Shown one piece after another: positions 16,874 to 25,363 of a stretch of DNA of 49,384 nucleotides; position 1 is the stretch's first letter, and each line of letters starts with the position of its first letter. This stretch comes from Bradyrhizobium sp. STM 3843 (GTDB lineage: Bacteria; Pseudomonadota; Alphaproteobacteria; Rhizobiales; Xanthobacteraceae): NCBI RefSeq assembly GCF_000239815.1, contig NZ_CAFK01000341.1, forward strand, positions 1 through 49,384, written 5' to 3'. A program made the translations under genes and the position numbers. Below the pieces are notes generated by a model. That model did no database searches, was not told the origin of the DNA, and was given only the letters and a program-made list of their open reading frames with translations.

Positions 16874-17794
16874 ATGAGTATCTCGCTCAAGCAGCTTCGT
16901 TATTTCGATGCGGTGGCGCGGCTGTCGCATTTCGGCAAGGCGGCCGAGCAATGCGCGGTGACGCAGCCGGCGCTCTCGATGCAGATCCAGGATCTGGAGC
17001 AGACGCTCGGCGTGCAGCTTCTGGAGCGCAGCCGCAAGGGCGTGATCCTGACCGAGGCCGGCCGCGAGATCGCAGCGCGCGCCGAGCGTGTGCTGGCCAA
17101 TGTCCGCGACATCATCGATACGGCGCACCGCCAGCGCGGCACGCTCGCCGGTGCGCTGCATCTCGGCGTGATCCCGACGCTCGCGCCTTACGTGCTGCCA
17201 TCGGCACTGCCGTTGATCCGCGGCCGCTTTCCAGATCTCGACCTGCATTTGCGCGAGACCCAGACCCAGGCGCTGGTCGAGCGGCTGCTCGAGGGCGGGC
17301 TCGATCTGTTGCTGCTGGCGCTGCCGGTCGATCACCCCGATATCGAGACCATCCGCCTGTTCAGCGACCGCTTCCTGCTGGCGCTGCCGAAATCGCGCGA
17401 GATCTCGACCAGCCGCGTGCGTGCGACGCCGGAACTCCTGCAGCAGGACCGGCTGCTGCTGCTGGAGGAAGGACATTGCCTGCGCGACCAGGCGCTGTCG
17501 TTCTGCAACCTGCGCCGGGTCGACAATATCGACACGTTCGGTGCGTCGAACCTCTCGACCATCGTGCAGATGGTGTCGAACGGGCTCGGCATGACCTTGT
17601 TGCCCGAACTTTCGGTCGATCTCGAATGCCGGCGCGGCGACATCAAGCTGATGCGCTTCTCCGATCCCGAGCCGAAGCGCGTGGTGGGGCTCGCCTTCCG
17701 CCGGACCTCGCCGCGCAAGGACGACTTCGCCGCACTCGGCAAGCTGATCGCGCAGGCCGCCACGCGGCAAATTCGCGAGATGGCCGCGGTGTGA
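16874..17794 (+). CDS. oxyR: OxyR-type LysR regulator, peroxide sensor
   Basis: 306 residues. The HTH is at about 18-38 (SHFGKAAEQCAVTQPALSMQ). The peroxide-sensing block LLLEEGHCLRDQALSFC matches the OxyR region, with C202 and C211 aligned to the redox pair C199/C208 of E. coli OxyR. TFGASNLSTIVQMVSNGLGM is the conserved downstream part. It is predicted to form an intramolecular disulfide on oxidation and activate its targets. The divergent neighbour is a c-type cytochrome gene rather than katG. Confidence 0.9.
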   Translation: MSISLKQLRYFDAVARLSHFGKAAEQCAVTQPALSMQIQDLEQTLGVQLLERSRKGVILTEAGREIAARAERVLANVRDIIDTAHRQRGTLAGALHLGVIPTLAPYVLPSALPLIRGRFPDLDLHLRETQTQALVERLLEGGLDLLLLALPVDHPDIETIRLFSDRFLLALPKSREISTSRVRATPELLQQDRLLLLEEGHCLRDQALSFCNLRRVDNIDTFGASNLSTIVQMVSNGLGMTLLPELSVDLECRRGDIKLMRFSDPEPKRVVGLAFRRTSPRKDDFAALGKLIAQAATRQIREMAAV

Positions 17795-17959
17795 GGAACC
17801 ACCGCACTTGCACCATGGTGTGAGTGTCAACAGCCTTCGTCGCATCCGCGCCGTGACCAGGGCCGGCCTTGCCTGCGGCTGCGCTTTGATCATACAGTCC
17901 GGACATAAGCGGCTGCGCCACAAAAGCGCTGCGCAAAAGAACAAGTCCGGGGAAGCGCC

Positions 17960-18991
17960 ATGGCATCAGCGTCAGTCAGCCGCCGCAGGTTCATCCAATC
18001 ATCGGCGGCCGCCGCATCCTGGCTCGCGGCCAGCCCTGCGATCATCGGTCGTGCCGAGGCTGCGACCTTGAAACTGAAATGCTCGTCGTCGCTGCCGAAC
18101 GATCCGAAATTTGCCAACGGCCGGGTCTATTACGACAATCTGGTGAAGAGCCTGAAGGCGAACGGTCTCGGTGATCAGGTCGACGTTGCCTTCTTTCCCG
18201 ACAATCAGCTCGGCCAGGAGATCGACGTCATCAATTCGGTCAAGCTCGGCGTCATCGATCTCATGGTGTCGGGGTCGTCGATCTCGGCCAATCTGGTGCC
18301 GCTGGTCGGCACTTTCGATCTCGGTTACCTCTTCACCAGTTTCCCGCAACAGACCAAGGCCTTCGATGCCGGCGCGGCGAAGCCGATCGAGGCGGCGCTG
18401 CTCAAGGGCGGGAACATCCGCATCATCGCCTGGGCCTATAATTTCGGCTCGCGCAGCGTGCTGGCGAAGAAGAAGGTCGAGACCCCGGACGATCTCGCCG
18501 GGCTCAAGATCAGGACGTTGCCCAATCCGATCATCACCGAATGTCTGCGGCTGATGGGCGCTGCCGCGACGCCGCTCGCCTTCGGCGAGATCTATACCGC
18601 GCTGCAGGCCGGCGTGCTCGACGGGCTCGAGCACGATCCGCCGACCATTCTCGCCAGCAAGTTCTACGAGACCGCGAAGAACTACGCGCTGACCCAGCAC
18701 ATCTTCTCACCGCTCGCGATCTATTTCAGCGAGATGACCTTCAACCGCATGGATCCGAAACTGCGCGAGGGCTTCCTCGATGCCGCCAACAAGGCCGCGG
18801 CCGACACCCGCGCGCATGGGCTTGCAGTCGAGAAGGAGGCGCTCGCGGCCTTGGCCGAAAAGGGCGTGAGCGTGGTGGAATGCGATCGGGAGGCCTTCCG
18901 CAAGCGGGTGGCGCCGCAGACCGACAACTTCATCAAGGCGCGTCCCGAGGCGAAGCCCGTGATCGATTTGATCCGATCGACGCAGGCGTGA
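17960..18991 (+). CDS. TRAP transporter solute-binding protein (DctP family)
   Basis: 343 residues. A Tat-type leader SRRRFIQSSAAAASWLAASP precedes the mature protein. The DctP/7 family shows FFPDNQLGQEIDVINSVKLG, LAGLKIRTLPNPI with the conserved Arg that binds the substrate carboxylate, and AGVLDGLEHDPPTI. It delivers an organic acid to the fused permease encoded 190 nt downstream. A REP-like element (19034-19134) separates the two genes. Confidence 0.92.
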   Translation: MASASVSRRRFIQSSAAAASWLAASPAIIGRAEAATLKLKCSSSLPNDPKFANGRVYYDNLVKSLKANGLGDQVDVAFFPDNQLGQEIDVINSVKLGVIDLMVSGSSISANLVPLVGTFDLGYLFTSFPQQTKAFDAGAAKPIEAALLKGGNIRIIAWAYNFGSRSVLAKKKVETPDDLAGLKIRTLPNPIITECLRLMGAAATPLAFGEIYTALQAGVLDGLEHDPPTILASKFYETAKNYALTQHIFSPLAIYFSEMTFNRMDPKLREGFLDAANKAAADTRAHGLAVEKEALAALAEKGVSVVECDREAFRKRVAPQTDNFIKARPEAKPVIDLIRSTQA

Positions 18992-19033
18992 AGCTGCTGT
19001 GAGTCTGACTCAGATGGTTTCCACGGCCGCAAC

Positions 19034-19134
19034 CGTCATCGCCCGCGAAGGCGGGCGATCCAGTATTCCAGAGACGTTCGCACTGATCGATAGGCTGCGG
19101 CGTACTGGATGCCCCGCCTGCGCGGGGCATGACG
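19034..19134. repeat. REP/BIME-like inverted repeat between TRAP genes
   Basis: About 101 bp. Left arm CGTCATCGCCCGC with its own GGCGGGCG hairpin and ATCCAGTA faces the right arm TACTGGATGCCCC, CGGGGCATGACG. It sits inside a transcription unit and could set differential mRNA stability between the binding protein and the permease. Confidence 0.8.
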
Positions 19135-19180
19135 AGCGCGCGTGGTGTGACAGCTCTGACGCCAACCCTGATAGTCCCTC

Positions 19181-21031
19181 ATGACCACGGTTGCCGCCGC
19201 CCCCACACGGCGTCATTGGTTGGTGGCGTCGCTCCTCATCCTCAGCGACGCGATCGCGGCGCTGTTGCTGGCCGCCGATCTTCTGGTGGTCTGCGGCTCG
19301 GTGCTCGCGCGCTTCCTGTTCAATGCGCCGGTCGAATGGTCCGACGACGTCGCGCGCGGGTTGATGGTCGGCTCGAGCTTCTTCGGCGCCGCGAGCGCGC
19401 TCGCCCGCTCCGAGAATCTCGGGGTCGCCTTCTTTGCCGACCTGCTGCCCTCGAAGATCCGGCCCGTGGTCGATGCGATCGGCGCGGTGCTGGTCGTGCT
19501 CGTTTCCGCCACCGTCGCCTTCAATGCGCTGAAGCTCGGCTCGCTCACCGCCGGCCAGACCACCGGCTCGGGGCTGCCGCTGGAGCTGACCTTTTATCCG
19601 ATGGGCGTCGGCGCGCTGTTGATGACCATCTTCGCGCTCGACATTTTTCGCGCACGTCCAGTCCGCGCCATGGTCGCAGGCGTCGTTGCGACGGCGATCA
19701 TTGTCGGGGTCTATCTCGCCTGGGATTACCTTGCACCAGACAGCGTGCCGTCGTCAGGCGTGCTGATGCTGATCGGCTTCTTCGTCACTTTGTTCGGCGG
19801 GCTGCCGATCGGCTTTGCGCTGGCGCTGGCCGCGCTGATCTTCATCTGGGTCGAGGGCACGCTGCCCGGCGTCATCTTCGCGCAGCAGATGGCGCGCGGC
19901 ATCGACAATTTCGTGTTGCTGGCGATCCCGTTCTTCATCCTGGTCGGCTACCTGATGGAAGCCAACGGCATGTCGGTGCGGCTGATCGAGCTGCTGCAGC
20001 GCGGCGTCGGCCACATGCGCGGCGGCCTCAACGTCGTGATGGTGACGTCGATGGTGCTGTTCTCCGGCATCTCCGGCTCCAAGATGGCCGACGTCGCCGC
20101 GGTCGGCTCGGTGCTGATTCCGGCCGCGCGCCGCGCCAAGCAGAATCCGGGCGGCGCGGTCGCGCTGCTGGCGGCTTCCGCGGTCATGGCCGAGACCATT
20201 CCGCCTTGCATCAACCTGATCATCTTGGGCTTCGTCGCCAATCTCTCGATCGGCGGCCTGTTCGTCGCAGGCCTGTTGCCGGCCGGACTGATGGCGCTGG
20301 CTCTGATCACGGTCTCCATCCTGTTCGGCCGCCGACCGGAGCCTGTCGATCGGCCGCAAGGGCCGGCGGTTTCAGGCCTGTGGAGCGGCGCCATCGCCTC
20401 GCTCGGGCTGATCGTGTTGATCTTCGCCGGCTTCAAGACCGGCTTCGCCACCGCGACCGAGATCTCCGCTTTCGCCGCCCTCTACGCCATCGTGGTTGGC
20501 GCTGCGATGTTTCGCGAGCTCAGCCTCAAGGCGGCGACCGCGAGCTTCATCCATGCCGCGACGCGCTCGGGCCTGGTGCTGTTCATCGTCGCCGCGGCGC
20601 AGTCGCTGGCCTTCATCCTCACGCTGCAGCAGGTGCCGCATGCGGTCGGCGAGCTCATGCTATCGCTGTCGAAGACCAACGGCGTGTGGCTGTTCATGCT
20701 GCTGTCAATCGCGGTGCTGATCGTGATGGGCTCGGTGCTGGAAGGCGCCGCGGCGCTGATCATCTTCGGCCCGCTGCTGTTGCCCGTCGCGGTCAGGCTC
20801 GGCATCGATCCCCTTCATTTCGGCGTGGTGCTGGTGATCGCGATGGGGATCGGGCTCTTTGCACCGCCATTGGGCCTTGGGCTCTACGGCGCCTGCCTGA
20901 TCGGCAAGGTGCCGATCGAACAAACGATCAAGCCGATCGCGGGCTATCTCGGCCTGCTGTTCCTGTGCCTTCTGGTCGTCGCGTTCGTGCCCTCGATCAG
21001 CACCGCGCTGCCGCGCGCACTCGGGTATTGA
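19181..21031 (+). CDS. TRAP transporter fused permease (DctQ-DctM)
   Basis: 616 residues, about 16 membrane helices. Residues about 1-190 are the small Q subunit (ARFLFNAPVEWSDDVARGLM is typical). Residues about 195-616 are the large M subunit, with GLPIGFALALAAL, IPFFILVGYLMEANGMSVRL and GISGSKMADVAAVGSVLIPA. Q and M are normally separate or fused depending on lineage. It works with the binding protein at 17960 as a sodium-driven carboxylate importer in the inner membrane. Confidence 0.92.
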   Translation: MTTVAAAPTRRHWLVASLLILSDAIAALLLAADLLVVCGSVLARFLFNAPVEWSDDVARGLMVGSSFFGAASALARSENLGVAFFADLLPSKIRPVVDAIGAVLVVLVSATVAFNALKLGSLTAGQTTGSGLPLELTFYPMGVGALLMTIFALDIFRARPVRAMVAGVVATAIIVGVYLAWDYLAPDSVPSSGVLMLIGFFVTLFGGLPIGFALALAALIFIWVEGTLPGVIFAQQMARGIDNFVLLAIPFFILVGYLMEANGMSVRLIELLQRGVGHMRGGLNVVMVTSMVLFSGISGSKMADVAAVGSVLIPAARRAKQNPGGAVALLAASAVMAETIPPCINLIILGFVANLSIGGLFVAGLLPAGLMALALITVSILFGRRPEPVDRPQGPAVSGLWSGAIASLGLIVLIFAGFKTGFATATEISAFAALYAIVVGAAMFRELSLKAATASFIHAATRSGLVLFIVAAAQSLAFILTLQQVPHAVGELMLSLSKTNGVWLFMLLSIAVLIVMGSVLEGAAALIIFGPLLLPVAVRLGIDPLHFGVVLVIAMGIGLFAPPLGLGLYGACLIGKVPIEQTIKPIAGYLGLLFLCLLVVAFVPSISTALPRALGY

Positions 21032-21081
21032 GGAATCGGAGGGCCTGAGTTGAGCTAATACAGGTGCATCATAGGAGGTCG

Positions 21082-21106
21082 CACCCTCCCCTTGAGGGGG
21101 AGGGTG
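21082..21106. repeat. CCCTCCCC palindrome after the TRAP permease
   Basis: CACCCTCCCC (21082-21091) pairs perfectly with GGGGAGGGTG (21097-21106). No T run follows, so it is more likely a repeat remnant related to the uvrD palindrome than a canonical terminator. Confidence 0.6.
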
Positions 21107-21166
21107 GGACAGAACGCAATGCCGCATCGTTGGATGAAAGCTCATCGGGTTTGAAGGAAACAGCTC

Positions 21167-22144
21167 ATGAAGGTGCTGCTGACCCACACGCCGGAATTCC
21201 GCCGGCAATATTACGGCGAGCGCAGCCTGCAGGGTCTGCAGGCTCTGGCCGAGGTGCGCTTGCATGATTCCGATGTGCCGCTGGACGCCGCGGCTCTGGT
21301 TTGCGCCGCCGAGGGCGTGGACATCATCGTCGCCGACCGTGTAACCGAGGGCAGGGGCGAGATCTTCCCGCGGCTGCCGAGCTTGCGCGCCTTCGTGCGC
21401 TGCGCGGTCGACATCCGCAACGTCGACGTCGCAGCAGCGTCAAGCGCCGGCGTACTGGTCACGCGGGCCTCGCCGGGCTTCGTGCCGGCGGTGGCCGAAC
21501 TTGCGATCGGTTTCATGGTCGATCTGTCGCGCGGCGTCTCGCGTGCGACCGCGGACTATCATGCCGGGCGCAAGCCCGAGATCGTGATGGGCCGGCAGCT
21601 CGCCGGCAGCCGCATCGGTATCATCGGCTATGGCAGCATCGGCCGCTATCTCGCGCCCCTCGCGCAGGCGCTCGGCATGGAGGTGCTCGTCGCCGATCCC
21701 TACGTCACCATCGATGAGGCCGGCATCCAGCATGTCGCACTCGACGATCTGCTGGCCCGTGCCGACTACGTCATCTGTCTCGCCATCGCCAATGAGGAGA
21801 CCGAGAATCTGATCGGGCAGGCGGCTTTGGCGCGGATGCAGCCGCATGCGTTCTTCATCAATCTCTCGCGCGGCAATCTCGTCGACGAGGCCGCGCTGGC
21901 TGCAGCGCTGCGCGAGCAGCGGATCGCGGGCGCCGCGATCGATGTCGGCCGCGCCCCGGACCAGATGCCCACGCCGGAGCTGGCGCGCCTGCCCAGCGTC
22001 ATCGCCACACCTCATATCGGCGGGCTGACGCCGCAGGCGATCGAGCATCAGGCCGCCGAGACGGTGCGGCAGGTCGCGTCCATCATCAAAGGCGAAGCGC
22101 CAGTCGGTGCCGTCAATGCGGAGCATTGGACCAGGCGTCCGTGA
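21167..22144 (+). CDS. D-isomer-specific 2-hydroxyacid dehydrogenase
   Basis: 325 residues. The NAD-binding domain has GIIGYGSIGRYLAPLAQALG (GxGxxG), and the C-terminal catalytic part has INLSRGNLVDEAALAAAL, with the signature Arg in the SRG motif. TPHIGGLTPQAIEHQA has the His-containing IGG segment. It reduces or oxidises a 2-keto/2-hydroxy acid with NAD(P). It lies downstream of the TRAP system and in the same direction, so the pair probably imports and metabolises a 2-hydroxyacid (inference). Confidence 0.88.
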   Translation: MKVLLTHTPEFRRQYYGERSLQGLQALAEVRLHDSDVPLDAAALVCAAEGVDIIVADRVTEGRGEIFPRLPSLRAFVRCAVDIRNVDVAAASSAGVLVTRASPGFVPAVAELAIGFMVDLSRGVSRATADYHAGRKPEIVMGRQLAGSRIGIIGYGSIGRYLAPLAQALGMEVLVADPYVTIDEAGIQHVALDDLLARADYVICLAIANEETENLIGQAALARMQPHAFFINLSRGNLVDEAALAAALREQRIAGAAIDVGRAPDQMPTPELARLPSVIATPHIGGLTPQAIEHQAAETVRQVASIIKGEAPVGAVNAEHWTRRP

Positions 22145-22155
22145 TGGCGCGATGT

Positions 22156-22186
22156 GTAGGATGGGTTGAGCGAAGCGAAACCCATC
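22156..22186. repeat. RAYT-flanking palindrome, left copy
   Basis: GATGGGTT (22160-22167) and AACCCATC (22179-22186) make an 8-bp hairpin with leading GTAG. It is an inverted copy of the sequence at 22757-22788. Confidence 0.85.
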
Positions 22187-22213
22187 ATGCATGCAACATG
22201 CTATGGTGCTTGC

Positions 22214-22753
22214 ATGACCGACTATCGCCGCAACTTCATCCCCGGAGGAAGCTTCTTCTTCACCGTCAATCTGATGGATCGCAAACTTGCACTCTTAACG
22301 GCCCACCTTGAAATACTGCGGACCGCGTTCCGAGAAACGCGCGAGCGTCATCCTTTCACGATCGATGCAATCGTGATCTTGCCCGATCATCTCCATACGA
22401 TCTGGACTCTTCCGGAGGGTGATGACGACTATGCGACCCGCTGGCGCCTGATCAAGTCCAGCTTCTCACGCAATATCCCCGGCGGCGAACGGATATCCGC
22501 CAGCCGGGTAGCCAAGGGCGAGCGTGGCATCTGGCAGCGGCGCTATTGGGAGCACACGATTCGCAACGAGACTGATTTTGCGCGGCATGTCGATTACATC
22601 CACATCAATCCAGTCAAGCATGGTTTGGTGACGCGTGTTCGCGATTGGATGCCTTCTTCGTTCCATCAGATGGTCAAGTCGGGTGCCTATCCGATGGATT
22701 GGGCTGGCGATCACTTGGATGACAGTGGGGAGTTTGGCGAGCGAGGTGAATGA
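22214..22753 (+). mobile_element. REP-associated tyrosine transposase (RAYT, Y1_Tnp family)
   Basis: 179 residues from ATG 22214. HUH signature H59-L-H61 in LPDHLHTIWTLPEGDDDYA, preceded by an N-terminal MTDYRRNFIPGGSFFFTVNL that is typical of these proteins, and a conserved GIWQRRYWEHTIRNETDFAR, then VDYIHINPVKHG with a candidate catalytic Tyr at 128 (Y111 is an alternative). RAYTs are domesticated single-copy IS200/IS605-like transposases that move REP palindromes. Both flanks carry inverted copies of a GTAGGATGGGTT palindrome, so this looks like an intact REPtron-like unit (22156-22788). The GC content is visibly lower than in its neighbours. Confidence 0.92.
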
Positions 22754-22756
22754 AGC

Positions 22757-22788
22757 GATGGGTTTCGCTCGCGCTCAACCCATCCTAC
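22757..22788. repeat. RAYT-flanking palindrome, right copy
   Basis: Reverse complement of 22156-22186, with a 1-nt insertion and one substitution in the loop. GATGGGTT and AACCCATC arms again pair. It begins 4 nt after the transposase stop codon. Confidence 0.85.
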
Positions 22789-23117
22789 GAACTTCTGGTA
22801 TGATGCTGCGCGGGTGCAGATGACGATGACGCAGCGCACGCAGTGAAAGCGCCTTGCTGCCGCAGCTTTGTCTGTTAATCTCGCCCATGCTTCGAGCGGC
22901 GCCGTGCAATGAGCATCGCCGGGGCGGGAGGGAATCGGCCGGAGTGCAGCGGGCAAGGCACCGCATGCCTCCTAAATGATTCTCACGAACAGATGTGTTG
23001 GCCAGTCGCATCGCGCGCCGTCCGCTCGACGACGTCTGACCTGCTCCGCTCAAGTGCGGTGCAGCGACGGAGCCGGGTGCGCGTGATGAGTTTGGCGTCG
23101 AAGGGGAGGGACATCGC
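22789..23117. other. Intergenic region upstream of MHS transporter
   Basis: 329 nt. I see no gene. The stretch 23090-23117 contains an AGGGGAGGGACATCGC leader that provides the ribosome binding site for the transporter. The rest has no recognisable motif. Confidence 0.45.
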
Positions 23118-24515
23118 ATGGGTATCGCAGCAGCTGCGACTGCGGACGGCAAGAGCCAGTCGAAAAAGGCGGCGGCGAGCGGCTGGATCGGATCGGCGCT
23201 CGAGTATTATGACTTCTTCATCTACGCCACCGCAGCCTCGCTGGTCTTTCCGCAGATCTTCTTTCCGTCCACCAATCCGACCGCCGCGATCGTGGCGTCG
23301 CTCGCGACCTACGGCGTCGGCTATGTGGCGCGCCCGATCGGTGCTTTCGTGTTGGGACATTGGGGCGACACCCACGGTCGCAAGACCGTGCTTCTGGTCT
23401 GCCTGTTCCTGATGGGCATCTCGACCATGGCGGTCGGCCTCTTGCCCACCTATCAGCAGATCGGCGTCGCGGCGCCGATCCTGCTGGTTGTGCTCAGGCT
23501 GATTCAGGGCTTTGCCGTGGCCGGCGAGATTTCCGGCGCGAGCTCGATGGTGCTCGAACATGCGCCGTTCGGGCGCCGCGGCTTCTATGCAAGCTTCGCG
23601 CTGCAGGGCGTGCAGGCCGGGCAGATTCTCGCCGCCGCCGTGTTCCTGCCGATCGCGGCCTACATGTCGCAGGACGCCTTCATGAGCTGGGGCTGGCGCG
23701 TGCCCTTCCTGCTCAGCTTCTTCGTCGTCATCGCCGGCTATATCATTCGCCGCGAGGTCGAGGAGACGCCGGCCTTCAATGCGGAGGAGGAGCAGGGCAG
23801 GGTGCCCAAAGCGCCGATCGTGCAGGCCTTCCAGTCCAGCTGGCGCGACATGCTGCGCGTGGTCTGCATGGCGCTGATGAACGTCATTCCCGTGGTGGCA
23901 ACCATCTTCGGCGCGGCCTATGCGGTCCAGCCGGCCTATGGGATCGGCTTCGAAAAGAACGTCTATCTCTGGATCCCCGTGCTGGGAAATATCGCCGCCG
24001 TGCTGGTGATCCCCTTTGTCGGCAGCCTCTCCGACCGGATCGGCCGACGGCCGCCGATCATCGTCGGCGCGCTCGGCTCCGGCCTGCTCGCCTTCGGCTA
24101 TCTCTACGCCATCAGTACAAAGGACGTGCCGCTCGCGATTCTGCTCTCGATCCTGATGTGGGGCCTTGTCTATCAAGGATACAACGCGGTCTTCCCGAGC
24201 TTCTATCCCGAACTGTTTCCGACCCGCTCGCGGGTCTCGGCGATGGCGATCTCGCAGAACACGGGCACGACGATCACCGCGCTGCTGCCGGCGCTGTTCG
24301 CAGCGGTCGCGCCGCCGGGTTCCGCGCACATCCCGTTCACGATCGGCGCGATCACCTTTGCGATCACGATCGTCGCGGCGGTCGCTGCGGCGTCCGCGCG
24401 CGAGACCTATCGACTCCCGGTGCGCGATCTCGGTGATCCCGCCGCGGTGCCGATGGCCAAGCCGGATTACGATCGGCAGCGCGTGAGCTCGATCGGAGGC
24501 GCGGCCACGGCCTGA
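23118..24515 (+). CDS. MHS-family MFS transporter (metabolite:H+ symporter)
   Basis: 465 residues, 12 membrane helices. SALEYYDFFIYATAASLVF is the N-terminal signature of the MHS family, and GHWGDTHGRKTVLL and VGSLSDRIGRRPPIIVGALG are the two MFS A-like loops. RLIQGFAVAGEISGASSMVL is also characteristic. Family substrates include shikimate, alpha-ketoglutarate, proline/betaine and citrate. The start ATG has GGGAGGG 9 nt upstream. Single gene between a RAYT unit and a repeat-rich intergenic region. Confidence 0.92.
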   Translation: MGIAAAATADGKSQSKKAAASGWIGSALEYYDFFIYATAASLVFPQIFFPSTNPTAAIVASLATYGVGYVARPIGAFVLGHWGDTHGRKTVLLVCLFLMGISTMAVGLLPTYQQIGVAAPILLVVLRLIQGFAVAGEISGASSMVLEHAPFGRRGFYASFALQGVQAGQILAAAVFLPIAAYMSQDAFMSWGWRVPFLLSFFVVIAGYIIRREVEETPAFNAEEEQGRVPKAPIVQAFQSSWRDMLRVVCMALMNVIPVVATIFGAAYAVQPAYGIGFEKNVYLWIPVLGNIAAVLVIPFVGSLSDRIGRRPPIIVGALGSGLLAFGYLYAISTKDVPLAILLSILMWGLVYQGYNAVFPSFYPELFPTRSRVSAMAISQNTGTTITALLPALFAAVAPPGSAHIPFTIGAITFAITIVAAVAAASARETYRLPVRDLGDPAAVPMAKPDYDRQRVSSIGGAATA

Positions 24516-24659
24516 TGGCGCGATGACCTGGTGCCATACCGAGCAGGCGGCTGTGACGCGTTTTGCCCGTCGTGCCAACGCGTCGCAGCCGATTTCGCTT
24601 GCCGTGTCGGGCAAATCACAACGATCATTCGCGGGTCCTGTGCTCGCCAAGAGGGGCGC

Positions 24660-25000
24660 TTCGCGATCGTCACGAACGTTGAGTGCGGGATGCGGTGGAC
24701 GTGTCAGTTTGCAGCGCGCTGTTTCGCGGGCGGACGAACAAACTGATATGGACGTGAAGTCGTGTGGTCCTGGCCTCCCGGAGCTGAGGTCGTGCGACGA
24801 CGCTTACGCGTCGCGCAGGGGGCAAGAAAGCCGGTCCCCAGGGAGATCACGTATAAGCGTTAAAACCATCGCGCAGGGAATGCCGGATGATCCGGCTGGA
24901 CCTGTGGTAACTGCCGCCTGCTTTTTTTCTGCAGGCGGGCCATGGGCGAGGCCGTCGCCCGGCATTCCCTGCGCTCTCTTTGTTGAAGAGGGCAACCGAA
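24660..25000 (+). repeat. Structured intergenic element with nested hairpins
   Basis: The core is a perfect 16-bp inverted repeat, GCGCAGGGAATGCCGG (24871-24886) against its complement at 24959-24974. Inside it is CCGCCTGC (24914-24921) paired with GCAGGCGG (24931-24938) around a T-rich loop. A further hairpin forms from CGACGC/GCGTCG near 24795-24820. Sequences of this type, including a fixed GTGGTCCTGGCCTCCCGGAG stretch, recur in intergenic DNA of Bradyrhizobium as far as I recall, often misread as short proteins. The strand is assigned arbitrarily and the limits are approximate. Confidence 0.6.
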
Positions 25001-25082
25001 TAGCAAAGCTCGGACGCTAATCGCGCCGCGAGAAGGTGATGGCGCGTTTATTTGACATTGGGCCGCAAGTCAGTCGGCGTTC

Positions 25083-25200
25083 CGGCCGTCATCGCCCGCC
25101 ACCGGGTCTCGCCTCCGGCGAGCCCGATGACAGGCTCCGGCGGGCGATCCAGTACGCCGTGCTTTCTCAATGAAACGGCTAAACCGGGCGATGACGGCCG
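25083..25200. repeat. REP/BIME-like inverted repeat before MFS gene
   Basis: CGGCCGTCATCGCCCG at 25083-25098 faces its exact reverse complement at 25185-25200. The centre carries additional GGCGAGCCC and TCCGGCGGGCGATCCAGTA segments, showing a composite of two palindromes. Confidence 0.8.
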
Positions 25201-25363
25201 TTCATAACGATGCGCTCGGAGACGCATAGAGAAAGTGCATTGCAAACCATCCATGACCGGCTTGACCTCCGACGTAAGTGACAATGCACGGCGTCGCGCA
25301 CAAAATCCTTGACCCGTTCGTAGGCACATGATGCTAACGGTCATCAGGGAGAGAAACGAAACA

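Noticed and set aside
21082..21106. Rho-independent terminator after the TRAP permease
   Set aside because: The stem is strong but no T run follows. It resembles the CCCTCTCCC repeat instead.
22983..24650. Open frame of about 555 codons on the minus strand opposite the MHS transporter
   Set aside because: It mirrors the codon pattern of the real gene in GC-rich DNA, with Arg/Asp/His-rich content and no domain. The plus-strand protein has clear MFS motifs.
24523..25020. Possible 165-codon protein upstream of the REP element
   Set aside because: The frame lies across the structured repeat with its 16-bp stem, has no ribosome binding site and an odd composition. I treat it as non-coding.
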